Assembly: GCA_001972305.1 (NCBI GenBank)
Contig: BDDD01000171.1
Span: 237,882-301,881 of the forward strand
From: Cephalotus follicularis
Lineage: Eukaryota > Streptophyta > Magnoliopsida > Oxalidales > Cephalotaceae
Direction of reading: 5' to 3'
DNA: 64,000 nucleotides
Made by a program: the position numbers and the translations under genes. Below the pieces are notes generated by a model that was not told the origin of the DNA, ran no database searches, and worked only from the letters and a program-made list of their open reading frames with translations. Position 1 is the first letter of the stretch; each line of letters opens with the position of its first letter. Shown piece by piece: positions 23,781 to 35,811 of this stretch.

Positions 23781-25307
23781 ATGAAATGAATGATGTGGTT
23801 AGTGTTATCTCATTCCTCACACCTCCACGACACCAAAAGTGCATCGAGGGTGGGATGGACCCTATGGAGTGATTGTCCCTATGATTGATATGGATTGTTA
23901 TATGGATTGTCTGTAGGCCTATGGCCTGTGATGTAATTAGGACTAGCTAAATATACCCCGCTTAGGGACGACTGGTATATTGAAGTTGTCCACGATTGCC
24001 ATTTATACACATGACATCACATGGCATATTGATACACGTATATATATTGTTCACCACATGACTTATGATTACACTGGATGCATGCATAGCACTTTACTAC
24101 CTTGTGGCATGCATGGTATATCTTTATATTGTTGCATGCATGGTATATAGTATAGCCATTCGCCATACGGATGGTACGGTTACGAATCGTGCGGTTATGG
24201 AACAAGTACGATATGGTTGCGGATCATATCGTTATGGATCGTGATGGTTCGGATTGTGATGGTATATGGACGTTGATGGTGGCTGTAACTAGAGAGACTA
24301 GTGTTAGAGAATGTCCATCTTCTCTTCCCTGTTCTACTTTGAATGCTACTCTAGTCTGCTAGTAGAATGAGGTCCTCTGCCTAGGATGCCAAGGGTGCCT
24401 AGTCTATTACCTCGGCAAGGAAGGCCGAGAAGAGCTTATATATGCTTTGAAGGGATTTTGGAATGATATGGACGCCTAATGATAATGGAACTGTGTTGGA
24501 ATCGTATGGATATGGTTGTTGAACGGTGACTACGATGGGTAACGGCCTGCTTCTAAATGCTAGATTTCATAGCAGGGTTTATATCGATTGTCGTGCATAC
24601 ATATCCCATGTTATACATACATCTCTCATATGGCATACTTATCTGTTGCACTCCTATATGTACCTTGCATATGTGTATCCTACACAACCTTCGGGTTGCT
24701 GACCCATTGCATTGTATTGTATTGTAATGTAATGGGTCAGGTTCAGGTCTATGTGACGCACAGTAGTGACTAGCTAGGTTAAATCGCAATGTAAGGATTT
24801 ACATCTCATCTGACCTACTTTGTGTAAATGTGATATTGTAAAAGGATAGATATTGGAATATGGATGTATTTATGGTGATTATATAAGAGACCAATCTAAA
24901 GATGAAATAGAAATATGTTTTATTTCTGTATTTGACCTGCCAGCTTGTGGTGGTGCTTGATTTATATGTGTGTTGATGTAAAGGAAATGGATGGGTCCAT
25001 AAATTGTGATATACTACTGATTCCTCCTTCGGGAGTGTGGTTGTTGAGGGCTGGACCTAAGATATAAATTGAGTTTTTCTTTATAGGGGGTTTAGTCCGA
25101 TAAACGAATACTTCATGCCGAAATTTCAGGAGATTTTAAGAGTTAGTTTTTATTTGGATTGATTAATTCCGTTGTTGTAATATGATTGTTTGAAGTTTTA
25201 AATTTGTAGCACTTTTTGGAGTATGAATTATATGATTGAATGACTGAATGGAAGGTATATCACGCATCGGATAGTGGGGGTTTACTCTCGCGGTCTGGGA
25301 CGCGACA

Positions 25308-28300
25308 CCATCAGGTTCTCCCAAATCCTTCATGAGGAAGTTCTTTGCTAGCCATACTTTCAGCTAATTGCAACATCCCCACATCATTCCCAATGAGTAG
25401 AATGTCGTCCACGTATAGCACCAAGAAAGTGATACATGGGTCATTTTGTTTCCCGTAGACACATGGCTCATCGACGTTTTTGACAAAACCAAAATACTTG
25501 ATAGCCTCATCAAAACGCATGTTCCAGTTATGAGATGCTTGCTTAAGGCCATAAATCGACCTTTGAGCTTGCGCATCATGTGCAAAGACTCCTCGGATGT
25601 AAACCCCCTCAGGTTGGGACATATAAATGTCCTCTTCAAGACGCCCATTTAAAAATGTCGTCTTGACATCCATTTGCCATATCTCATAGTCATAATGAGC
25701 GGAAATCGCAAGAAATATCTGAATGGATTTGAGCATCGCAACTGCTGAGAAAGATTCAGTATAGTCGACACCATGTCTTTGTCTATACACTTTCACGACC
25801 AATCGCGTTTTGATGTCTTAATCTTTCCATCAACACCAATCTCCTTCTTGAAGATCCATTTGCAACCAATAGGCACTATGCCTTCGGGAGCATCAACCAA
25901 GTTCCGAAATTGGTTGGTGTACATGGAATCCTTCTCGAATTTCATGGCTTCTAGCCATGCCTCAGATTCAGTGCCTTGCACTGCTTCCTGATAGCTGACA
26001 AGCTCATCAGTGCCATTGATGAGAAAACCATATCTCTCAAGCGCTATTGAAATCCTACCTGATCTCCTCACCAGAAGAGTGCCTGACTGAGATCCAATCT
26101 CAAGATGGGATCTAACCCCAGCTGTGTCTCTAGAGGGTCCAACCTCTAGGTCCGCATCATCCTCTAGTGATTCTGTTGGTGAAAACTCTCAAAGTTTGAC
26201 TTTACTCCCACTGCTTCCTTCAAGAAGGAACTTCCTTTGTAGGAACACAACATTGCGCGACATAAAAAACTTTTGCTCGTTGGGATGGTAGAAACTATAT
26301 CCTTTGGTTTCTTTAGGATACCCCACAAACCGACACCGATCCGATCGTGCCTCCAGCTTACTAGGCTCAAACCTTCTCATGTAAGCTGGACAGCCCCAAA
26401 CCTTTAAGTGGTTTAGCTAGGTTTTCTCCATTTAAGCACTTCATCAGGTGTGAAGGGGACATATTTTGAAAGAATCTGATTTAAGATATACATCATTTTT
26501 TCCAGTGCGTAACCCCAAACGGAGGAAGGTAGGCTTGTGAAAGACACCATGGACTGGACCATGTCCATCAAGGTCCGATTCCTCCTTTTAGACACACCAT
26601 TATGCTGTGTTGTTCTAGGAAGTGTCCACTGAGAGAGAATCCCACTATCTCTAAGATAATCTTGGAATTCACTAGACAGGTATTATCCCCCTGGGTCCAA
26701 CTGAAGCATTTAACTGGGCATACCTGTTTGCTTCTCTATGTCATGTCTGAATTCCTTGAACCTCTCAAAGGAATCTGACTTGTGTCTCATCAGAAACACA
26801 TTCCCAAATCGAGATAAATCAACGGTAAAAGTAACGAAGTAAAGATATCCTCCTCGCGCACTAACAGACATCGGTCTAAAGATATCGGTGTGGACAAGAC
26901 CAAGTATGTCCACTGCCTTCTCTCGTTGACCAGAGAAGTGATATTTGGTCATTTTTCCAAGTAGGCAAGATTCACATGTTGGAGAGGACTCAAAAACCTA
27001 GATGTCTAAAAGACCATCCTCAACCAACTATGACATCCTATCATTGCTAGGATGACTTATTATGCAATGCCAAGTATATGATTGATTAACATCATTTTTC
27101 TCTCCTTGTCTTTTATTATTAGTTCCTTGCTATATTGATAATGCCAATTTGTGATTAGTATCTAAAACATAAATCAAATTGTCAATGTACCCAGCACAAA
27201 TACAAACTTTATCAGATGATGAAAGTGTACATCCATTAGCATTAAAAGATAGCTCCCAGCCCAATTTATATACATATGAAACACTAAGTTCTGTACAAAA
27301 TAACATGGGTCGAATGTTAATACAAAACCACTAGGAAAATGTAAATAAAAAACACCTACAACTCCAGTGAAGATCCTAGATTCATCACCCAGTCGCAGGT
27401 CCACTGCCTCTTCAGCTCCAAGTTGCCTAGCGTTTCTTAGACCCTACAAAGAATTACAAATATTAGTACTACAACAAGTGCCCAACACCCATGCAGAACT
27501 AACTTTTTATGCTAGGTTGAGTTCAATCATTAACATACCTGACCTAGAGGCATTGGTAGTGGAAGCAAGGAACACTTTACAGTCCCTTCTCCAATGGTCT
27601 AGCTTCCTACAATGGAAATAAGCCTTTTCCGTCGAAAGCTTTTTGAACTTTCCCTCATTGACTACCCCAGTCGCTCCGAGCAACTTTGCCTTCTTAACCT
27701 TCTTCTTCTTTTTGTCCTTGGCTTTGGACTGTGAATTATGGGATCCACCCTCCTAGGGGCAGTTCCAAAAGAAGAGGCAAGAAGCATCACGACCGACTTT
27801 GACTTACCATGGTAAAAATAAGCCTCCATAATTCGAAGCATTTCCACAAGCTCTAGTAACAAGAAATCCACTTTGCTCAAGTGGAAGTTCGAAATAAACT
27901 ATGAGAATGTCCATGGGAGGGAAGACAGAATGAGATCTATGTAGAAATCATTGTCCATGATCATATCCAACTGAGCCAGCTGCTCTATTAGATATTTCAT
28001 CTTCAGTCTGTGTGCATGGACCGAAGCTTCTTCAGACATCTTCATCCAGAAGAGCCGATGAGATAGTTTAAACCTTGCAGTCCTAGATTGTGCCACATAC
28101 AACTCCTTGAGATAGAGAAGTATAGCACCCAAGGTATCTATGAGCTCATGCTGTCGTTGCATCTCTGGAACCATTCCAACGATTGTAAGGCAATGAGCAT
28201 GCTCGTCATCATCAAACCACTTCGAAACAACGGCTTTATGCTCAGCAGATGGGTTGGCACCCAGGGCCGGGGGGTCCTCGGTCACATAAGAGAATTTCAT

Positions 28301-28491
28301 GCTCGTAAGGAATAAGCGCAGATTGCACTGCCAATCTAGGAAATTAGTCCCATCTATCTTATTGGTCTCTAAGATATAGCCTATGGCAGCGCTAACGGCC
28401 GTGGTGACAAAAATGCAACATAAAAAGGAAACATAAAAAGGAAATTAGCAGATATTCCAATTTTTATGTTACCACAATAACACTTGGTCTT
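25308..28491 (-). pseudogene. Ty1/copia gag-pol remains (element 2)
   Basis: On the minus strand, from right to left, gag lies at about 27900-28310 (MKFSYVTEDPPALG, then VSKWFDDDEHAH). A basic region and zinc-knuckle remnant lie at 27590-27880. A protease/pre-integrase segment is at 27170-27410, and the integrase core at about 26400-26990 (VHTDIFRPM and the RNRTLMDMVQSM block). The integrase-RT linker is at 26160-26400 (VGYPKETKGY) and RT at 25313-26070. RT carries GCKWIFKKE, DYTESFSAV, QMDVKTTFLNG and YVDDILLIG (about 25390-25418). The gene order with integrase before RT is diagnostic of copia. RNase H and the far end are not present because X copy B interrupts the element. It is broken in several places and is similar to Angela/Tork-type elements (tentative). 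Confidence 0.88.
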
Positions 28492-28626
28492 TGTAACACC
28501 CCGTGTCATTTTTGTAGAGGATAGTCATTTAAGAATGCGTTTCATGTGTGTATGGCCTTCCGTAATATTTTAAGACCTTGGTGATTTTCTAGGGCATGCT
28601 TAACTCAAGATATAAAATTTCATTAT
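28492..28626 (+). repeat. Orphan LTR start
   Basis: TGTAACACCCCGTGTCATTT begins here directly after copia sequence ('cttggtctt'), and 134 bases later the Tekay LTR TGTAACACCCG starts. This looks like the first part of another LTR into which the Tekay element inserted. The rest of it is not recognisable in the window. Confidence 0.5.
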
Positions 28627-28815
28627 TGTAACACCCGAAAATTCCATGTATTGTAATTTCACAATGTAAACGTACTTTATTTGTGGAATTAATAAAAAAA
28701 ATGGATTTTTCGAATTTGATGATCTTTTCCCAAACTCTGATGATGTAGAATTTGGAATCCAATTGTTAGAGGAGTGTTAAAAGGGTAATTTTGTTAAACG
28801 GCGCAGTTTTGAGGT

Positions 28816-28922
28816 AAAGCGTTGACGCCTGGATTTGGAGCGTCGACGCTTAAGCCGTTGAAACGCGCGTTTAAATTAAAACACATAAGCGTCGACGCCT
28901 GCATGTAAATGTCGACGCTTTG
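28816..28922. repeat. Type A palindrome array, first cluster
   Basis: Four motifs occur in about 107 bases. AGCGTCGACGCT at 28839-28850 is a perfect 12-bp palindrome. Confidence 0.88.
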
Positions 28923-29693
28923 CGACGTGCTCTGCATATGTATAACAGTAGATGGACGTGTCGCAGGGAGGTGACTTCGTGCCACTTTTCAAGCATCTTA
29001 GCAAGCGCTTAAGAACGTGGCAAATGCATGCTTTTGTTACCAGACTTACCTGCAACAATAGGGCATGGGACAGAGGGAGAATCCCTCAGTGCATGGCCTG
29101 TGAAAGGGAAGAATGCAACACCTGTTGCACCTGGTTTGCATGGGGGAGAGGGGCTAAAATGGTGGGTTTTGGCAGAAAGGAACAAACGTTTCTGCATAAA
29201 ATGTCTACTCCTCTCACCCCTCCTATCTGTTACAGAGAGAGCTAGAGGATCAGTGACACTGTGAGTGACAAAGAGTGAGCAGGAGAACTTGAGAGAGGAA
29301 GCTCAACCACCATTGTTGAGCAAAGGAAGCTTGGAGCTTGCACACCAACTGCTGGGACGAACCAAGGAGCTTTCAAGCCATACCTGAGGATTCAATTGAC
29401 CTGTGGAATACTAAAAGAGGTGGACTTCCGGCTTCTAACTTGAGGCCAGAGGTAGGGGAAGCCATAATTGTATTTTGTGTTCAATACTTAGTGTTTGTTC
29501 AGTGATATTTATGCATGAATTTCATAGCTTGATGATCCGTTCTTAGTCACTGAAATGATGCTACCTTGTACTGGATGTGTCATATGATATTGCATGGCCA
29601 TTTTATGTGCTGTATACCTGTTGGAATGCATGTTATATGCATGGAAATATTACTGTTTAGTCATGTTGTGAGGTAGAAGACGACCCTTGCTTG

Positions 29694-29891
29694 AAACCGT
29701 CGACGCCTAAGTAACGACAGTCGACGCTTAACACTGTGAACTACGTTTTATTTGTTGAAGTGCGTTAAAACGTCGACGTCTAAGGGAGGGGATATCGATG
29801 CCCAGGCCCTAAAAGCGCTGACGCTATGAAACTGAACATCGACGCTTAAGGGACAACCGTCAACGCCCGAGAAATAAACGCCGACGCTTTA
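29694..29891. repeat. Type A palindrome array, second cluster
   Basis: At least eight GTCGACGCNT-like motifs occur in about 200 bases, including the palindrome ACGTCGACGT near 29770. Confidence 0.88.
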
Positions 29892-31210
29892 GAGTCCTGG
29901 TTGGACAGTTTTTACGGTTTTGATACCCGGCGATCCCGTTTTCGCTTAGGATTCATTAGAGCATTTGTATGCATTGCATATGCATTACTTACTGCCTCTT
30001 CTTGACTGTCTATAGATTGACTATGATTTCTAAGTATCGTTACTTTAGAAATGCTTATATAAGTTGGAACTATTATGATGAAAACGAAAATATAAGATGA
30101 GTGTTATTATATTTTCGAACATATTGGGAAAGCAATTTCCGGTTACTGAGACTGTTTAAAAGTACTTCTACTACTGAAAATGTATATTTCAAATGTTTAT
30201 GACCTTCGAAAACATTTTGAAATGAACAGACTATTGTCGATCTAAACGATCACTACTGTACCGTTACTGCACTGTTTACTGTTTGATGCACTGTTGCTCT
30301 GTGAAATTCTATGTGATTGTGCTTGAGCCACTTGTTGCATGGCGGAGGCTGCCAGCGCCGGCTAGTGGTAGGGTTGACCTAGGGGCCAGGAGTATGGCTG
30401 GGTGACTCACTGTACTGTACTGTTGCCTCGCTCGGTTGCCTGGAGTAGGGACCAGAGTGGGAGTGTAGCGTAGGGCCAGGAGTTGGCGGCGTTACATATA
30501 CTGCTTGACTGTTGTGGTCCTTTATGGACATACTGCACTGCCTGTGGGTCCTTTTCGGACATCACTGTGATTGTGCATGTGATCCTGGCCAGATCACTAC
30601 TGTATTGTTCTTGCATACATATATTTCCTTATATATGTACTCACTGTTATTTTACTGTACTACTTAAATATATATATTTTCTCATATATATATATATATA
30701 TAAACTGGTATTTCCTGCACTGCATCATTTATGCATACATTACATGACATGCATCTAATGTTGATCCCGAGCTACTTTTATGACTTAGCCGAGTGAGGAC
30801 AAAGGCTAACCCCCTACTTTACAGACTGATGCAGTGGACCGGTTGGACTGGCATGGGCGAAGGACAAGATGTTATGATGATTTGTTCTTGATTTTACTTT
30901 TCTCATGTTCTGTAATAAACCGAGTTTAATTAATGACTAATGTGCTGTACTATGGTTTGTTTAATGGTGGGATTTAATCTTGTACTGTGATCACGCTCCG
31001 TTTTGTTGGGCTATTAACAACGATGGACTTTTATTGGGCAGCGTGCAGTATGGGATGCACGTTACAAGTTTTCAGCTTATGAATCTTATGCTTCCGCAAC
31101 TGTTATCTTGTTTATAAGTTATTTTTTAGTGTGTTACATGAGCTGAATTTATATGTTAATTGCCTTACCGCTTTAAATATTGTGTTCTCGAAACGGGGGC
31201 GTGACAGGCA

Positions 31211-31222
31211 TGGTATCAGAGA
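31211..31222 (+). other. Primer binding site, initiator-Met tRNA type
   Basis: TGGTATCAGAGA follows the LTR end after four bases (GGCA). It is complementary to the 3' end of plant initiator-Met tRNA, apart from the last base shown. Confidence 0.9.
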
Positions 31223-31309
31223 ATATTCCATATATGCTTAGCTAGGATACTTTCCTTGGCAATTAATGAATTGTTTTCCTAAAGTCGTGACTAACCGTCA
31301 ACCTTCCTA

Positions 31310-34300
31310 TAGGAACCAATGGACCGAAGGAGAATTCGTGCTAGGGCTAGAGCTGCTGGAGCTAATGCCCCTAAGGAAGCAAACATTCCGCAAGGGATGA
31401 ATATTCCCCAAGATGACAGAGATCCGATGCCCCGGATTGCGGACTATTTTCAGCAACAGATGGCCTTTAATAGGGCTAATGCGGAGGAGATGCGCCAGTA
31501 CTACGCGCAAGCTCGACCGCAACATAGGGCTCCCGACCACTACCGGGGGAGGATGGTAACCAGTTTGGGAGAGACATTGAAAAGTTCATGAGGCTGAATC
31601 CACCCAACTTCCGGGGGGAACTTGATGCTACTGTTGCTGAGAGATGGCTGCAGGACCTGGAGAAAATCTTTGAAGTGATGGACTGCCCTGATACTCAAAA
31701 GCTGAAGTTTGCTGTGTACCGCCTATGGGGTGAGGCCACTCATTGGTGGGAAATGGTCAAAGCAAAATGGGAATCACAGAGACTAGACAACACTTGGGAC
31801 AGATTCCAGACGGAGTTCTTGGAGACTTATGTTCCGCGTATTGAGCAAGAGCGATGAGAGACGGAGCTCTTGGAGTTGCGATAGGGAGAGATGACTGTGG
31901 CTGAGTATCAAGCAAGATTCATGGAGCTGGCCAGACATTCACCTTATCTGGTAGCTGATGAAGAGAAGAAGATTTAGAGATTCCTGAGAGGTCTGCGACC
32001 GGATCTTCGGTCAAGGGTTAGAGCCATGGAACTGAGGACTTTTGTGGAGGTTGCTCAGAAAGCAAGACTGTTGGAGACAATATCCAGTGAAGACCAGGCC
32101 GAGAGAGCTCGCGCACAGTAGAGTAAACAGAGTCCTACATAGTCCCAACCGGCATCGTCGAAATGGCAAGATGGTGGTTCTCCGACAAAGTCATCTAAGA
32201 ACAAGTCTCAACAGACAGCTTCACAGGGTACTCCTAGCCAAGGGAGTAATACTAGATCCGGAGGTTGCTATTATTGTGGTCGTACCGGCCACCAACAGAA
32301 AGATTGTTGGAGGTTCAATGGTTGGTGCCCGAGGTGCGGGGCACCTGGTCACTCAGTGAAGGACTGTCCGAAGAGTTCTGCTACAACGCCTACTGGGCCG
32401 CGGAGTAGTAGTGGTGCGGCGACGAGAATGCCACAGAGAAAGGACACCGGCAAGGGCATCGAAAAAGGTAGAGTTTTTGTACTTGCTCAGACAGAGGTTC
32501 CAGAGTCGACTTCTGTTGTTGGAGGTACTCTGTACATATATGGTTTTTCTGCTAGGGTATTGATGGATTCTGGAGCATCGCATTCTTTTATATCTGCATG
32601 TTTTGCATCTTGCTTTGATGTCGCCCCTGACTGCATGTTATACATACTTGATGTGAGTACACCGACCGAGACTTCTATGTATACTGATTCGATATATAGG
32701 AGTTGTGAGATGTCTATGGCAGGCATCCCTTTGTATGCAGATTTTATAGTGCTGCCTATCCGTGACTTCGATGTTATATTGGGGATGGAATGGCTATCAG
32801 CACACCGTGCTCGTATGGATTGCTATAATAAAACTGTGGATTTTTGTCTGCCCGACGGAACGACTTTTTAGTTCAAGGGAGACAAAGGGTTCTCAACACC
32901 GATCATATCCTTTATTCGAGCATCGAGATACCTAGAGAAGGGATGCGACGGATATCTGGCCTACGTGATTGATCGAAGGAAAGAGAAGGGCTTGAGCTTG
33001 GAGGAAATTACAGTGGTGTGCGAATTTCCAGATGTATTTCCTGAAGACTTGGGATATTTGCCACCGAAGAGAAATATGGAGTTTGTTATCGATCTTACAC
33101 CAGGTACAGCTTCTATTTCTAAAGCACCGTATAGAATGGCCCCTGCAGAATTGAGGGAACTGAAATTGCAGTTACAAGATCTGATCGATAAAGGTCTTAT
33201 TCGACCTAGTGTTTCTCCGTGGGGTGCGTCTGTACTGTTTGTCAAGAAGAAGGATGGGTCGATGAGGCTCTGCATCGACTACAGAATGTTGAACAAGGCA
33301 ACTATTAGGAACAAATATCCTTTACCCCACATCGAGGAATTGTTTGACCAGTTGCAAGGATCAAGGGTGTTTTCCAAGCTCGACTTGAGGTCAGGTTATC
33401 ACCAACTGAGGGTAAGGGAAGGAGACATTGAGAAGACTGCCTTCCGGACACGGTACGGTCATTACGAGTTCTTGGTGATGCCGTTCGGTGTTACCAATGC
33501 ACCAGCAGCTTTTATTTCATTGATGAATGACGTATTCCGACCATACCTGGACCAGTTTGTTGTGGTATTTATCGATGACATACTGGTATATTCAAGGAGT
33601 GAGGAGGAGCACGCTCATCATCTCAGGCTAGTATTGCAAGTTCTCAGAGAACATTGGTTGTACGCCAAGTTCGGCAAGTGTGAGTTCTGGCTTGATCATG
33701 TGATCTTTCTCGGTCACATCGTATCTGGGGAAGGCTTGACAGTGGATCCGTCAAAGACTGAAGTGGTACGAGACTGGCCACAACCGAAGGACGTGACAGA
33801 GGTGCACAGTTTCCTTGGATTGGCGGAATATAACAGGAGGTTCATCCAGAACTTTTTAAGGATAGCCGAAACCTTGACTAGACTGACCCAGAAGAAGACC
33901 CCCTTTGCCTGGGACAAAGACTGTGAAGCTAGTTTCCTTGAACTAAAGGATCGGTTGGTTTCCGCTCCTGTCTTGGCATTACTTGACGGTAATGAGGGCT
34001 TTGCAGTCTACAGTGATGCATCAGGTAAGGGTTTGGGTTGTTTATTGATGCAGCGAGGCAGAGTGATTGTGTATGCCTCGATGAAGCTAAAGCCGTATGA
34101 AGAAAACTACCCGACTCATGACCTTGAGCTTGCAGCTATTATCTTCGCCCTTCTGAAGTGGAGGCACTATCTTTATGGGGCGCAGTTTGAGATCTTTACC
34201 GATCATAAGAGTTTGAGGTACCTGTTTTGTGAGGACACACTGAACATAAGACAGCGCAGGTGGGTAGAATTCTTTAATGATTATGATTGCAGTGTTCAGT

Positions 34301-34427
34301 ACCACCCAGGGAAAGCGAATGTAGTCGCTGATGCCTTGAGCCGCAAGGCTATGGTTGCTAGTGCGATGGTGTCACAATGGAAGATGTTAGAAGGCTTCCA
34401 AGAGTGGTCTCTGTTCAATCAGTCACC
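31310..34427 (+). pseudogene. Tekay gag, protease, RT and RNase H remains
   Basis: Gag starts near 31319 (MDRRRIRARARAAG). The capsid region is at 31590-32030 (NPPNFRGELDATVAERWLQD, EKIFEVM, LWGEATHWWE) and two CCHC zinc knuckles lie at about 32266-32370. Protease is at about 32480-32870, with DSGASHSF near 32566 and V-I-L-G-M-E-W-L-S. RT is at about 33060-33960: [20 protein letters not shown], then FGVTNAP, then FIDDILVYS near 33567. RNase H is at about 33970-34400 ([10 protein letters not shown], then VADALSRKA). Gag packages the RNA, protease processes the polyprotein, and RT/RNase H make the DNA. Integrase is not present. It is a fossil broken in several places, though long stretches of pol remain open. 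Confidence 0.92.
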
Positions 34428-35487
34428 TAGGGTTCGGTTTAGCCATTCTAAATTATCCCAGACCATTTAAATGCTCTCGAAATAATATCTAATATTATCC
34501 AGATGGAAAAATAATCTAATTAATTTTCCCATAATTTATTACACACCTCATTAACCCTAGATTTTCTAAGTCGTCGGTTCACGTGTACTATAATCCCTTG
34601 TCATGCTTGGTCCCGATTGAGGTCTAGGGTAAGGATATGTGTCAACCATAGATAGTACCTCAATAGCTAAAATATCTGATCATTGCTAGGACCTTTGGTA
34701 AACTCTCCGGAAATCTAATTTCCAGTCTACCTCAACCTTGGCCAAGGATTTCATAAGTCCAAAGTATAATCAGACAATAATAGGGCCGATCACCTTCGCT
34801 CAGGTGTGACAATCCCTTATTGCGCACTTACTTATATTCGTATAGATTCGATCATACCCAAAGACCACCCAATTGCCAGTCCTGCGCAAGGACTGGGTAA
34901 GGTGGAGATCAAAGCATAACCGTCTCCATACAATATAGAGTAGTCGCTCAGGTCTAAGGATCAGACGAGTTAAAGAACTCGCTAAGTGATCATTACTTAT
35001 ACACAACCGCAACTAATAGGAGTCACTACTGACACGAGAATAGCGACTCTCCGAACAGTGTCTCCTACGCGGGTCCTGTTCACTGTACACACTCCCAGCG
35101 CTCACCCCGTATTTGCCCTAGTGTCCAACACAGATGGTAGTGAGAGAATCCATCCCCCGATTCCATGAGCAGGCAACATACGCGCAAGTCTATCCCGTTC
35201 ACTAATGCCCACAAAGTGAACCTATGACTTGGAACAAATTTGACATAAGGAATAAGGTAACCAGTCTCACAGCCTCCATGCCAGGCATCCAACCTTATGT
35301 CAGGGCATCACTAGTATAAGTAGGTAATAAATAAACTACTTCAATTATGTTGATAAAATACAAGTGATAGAGCCATAACAAATTTAGCACGCATCATATA
35401 TATATATAAGGAATAAGATTGTTTCATACAAGATAAGATACAATGTGACAACCCATCTGATGGCTTGTCGGGTCACTATATCTAACA
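34428..35487 (-). repeat. Ty1/copia LTR, later half
   Basis: It matches the copia LTR at about 19500-20500 in the same orientation: 'gaacctatgacttgg' near 35217 versus 20277, and 'atccaaccttatgtcaggg' near 35289. On the minus strand it would start TGTTAGATATAGTG at 35487, fitting the CCAACA end seen at 17433. It lies right of copia element 2 and could be its 5' LTR, separated by the Tekay element. No coding sequence is seen. Confidence 0.65.
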
Positions 35488-35811
35488 AGGGCTTGTTCAC
35501 TTGGTCCCAGCCCTTCCATACCATGATTGGACTTGTTCACAATGGTCCCAATCCAATAATATCATAGACTCGTTCACTTGGTCCCAGCCTATGATACCAT
35601 ATTCCTTTAATTCCATAAGATGTGGTTTGACACTCATAATCCCCATGACAGAAATGAAGATTATGAATGGGTTATCTCATTAAGTCTCAAACAATAGCAA
35701 TCAATAATCATAATCGTATCATAGCCATAATCATGTCATACCCGTAACCATATTCCATTTAAAAGATAGGGACCTAACCATAAAGGATCACATAGGATCC
35801 ACATCCGTCAA

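Larger units (their letters stand above)
20560..25307 (+). mobile_element. X LTR family, copy B: long solo LTR
   Basis: It starts TGTAACACCCGAAATTTC at 20560 and ends GGGACGCGACA at 25307, with a perfect target duplication CCATC (20555-20559 and 25308-25312). Without the nested solo LTR it is about 4073 bp. I see no gag or pol sequence in it, and the ends look like a gypsy-type LTR. Contents are a purine-rich stretch with ORF 20755-21168 (Arg/Lys-rich, low complexity), the 140-bp module (21180-21470), and the nested solo LTR. These are followed by a type A array (22807-22951), a minisatellite (23617-23780), a degenerate CGTTATGG tract (24160-24260), and the GGGTCAGG block near 24700-24740. 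It inserted into minus-strand copia sequence. The family's internal region is unknown. Confidence 0.85.
28627..31206 (+). repeat. 5' LTR of the Tekay element at 28627-34427
   Basis: The LTR is 2580 bp, TGTAACACCCG...GGGCGTGACA. It holds type A palindrome arrays (28816-28922 and 29694-29891), a 'ctgtactgt' short-repeat region (30255-30425), an AT microsatellite (30663-30700), and the conserved end block (30790-31206) with GCTAACCCCCTACTTTACAG and 'tgcttccgcaact'. Its reverse complement parallels 3023-5733, but that LTR has type C arrays where this one has type A. Confidence 0.88.
28627..34427 (+). mobile_element. Tekay-like Ty3/gypsy element (plus), 5' part
   Basis: It consists of a 5' LTR (28627-31206), primer site (31211-31222), gag, protease, RT and RNase H. 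It ends at about 34427 where copia LTR sequence begins, so integrase and 3' LTR are absent and no target duplication can be read. It is closely related to the minus element at 3023-8963. It is broken. Confidence 0.88.

Noticed and set aside
29028-29264. Short ORFs in the Tekay 5' LTR as a captured gene
   Set aside because: They are short, overlapping in several frames on both strands, and located in an LTR body with no recognisable protein motif.
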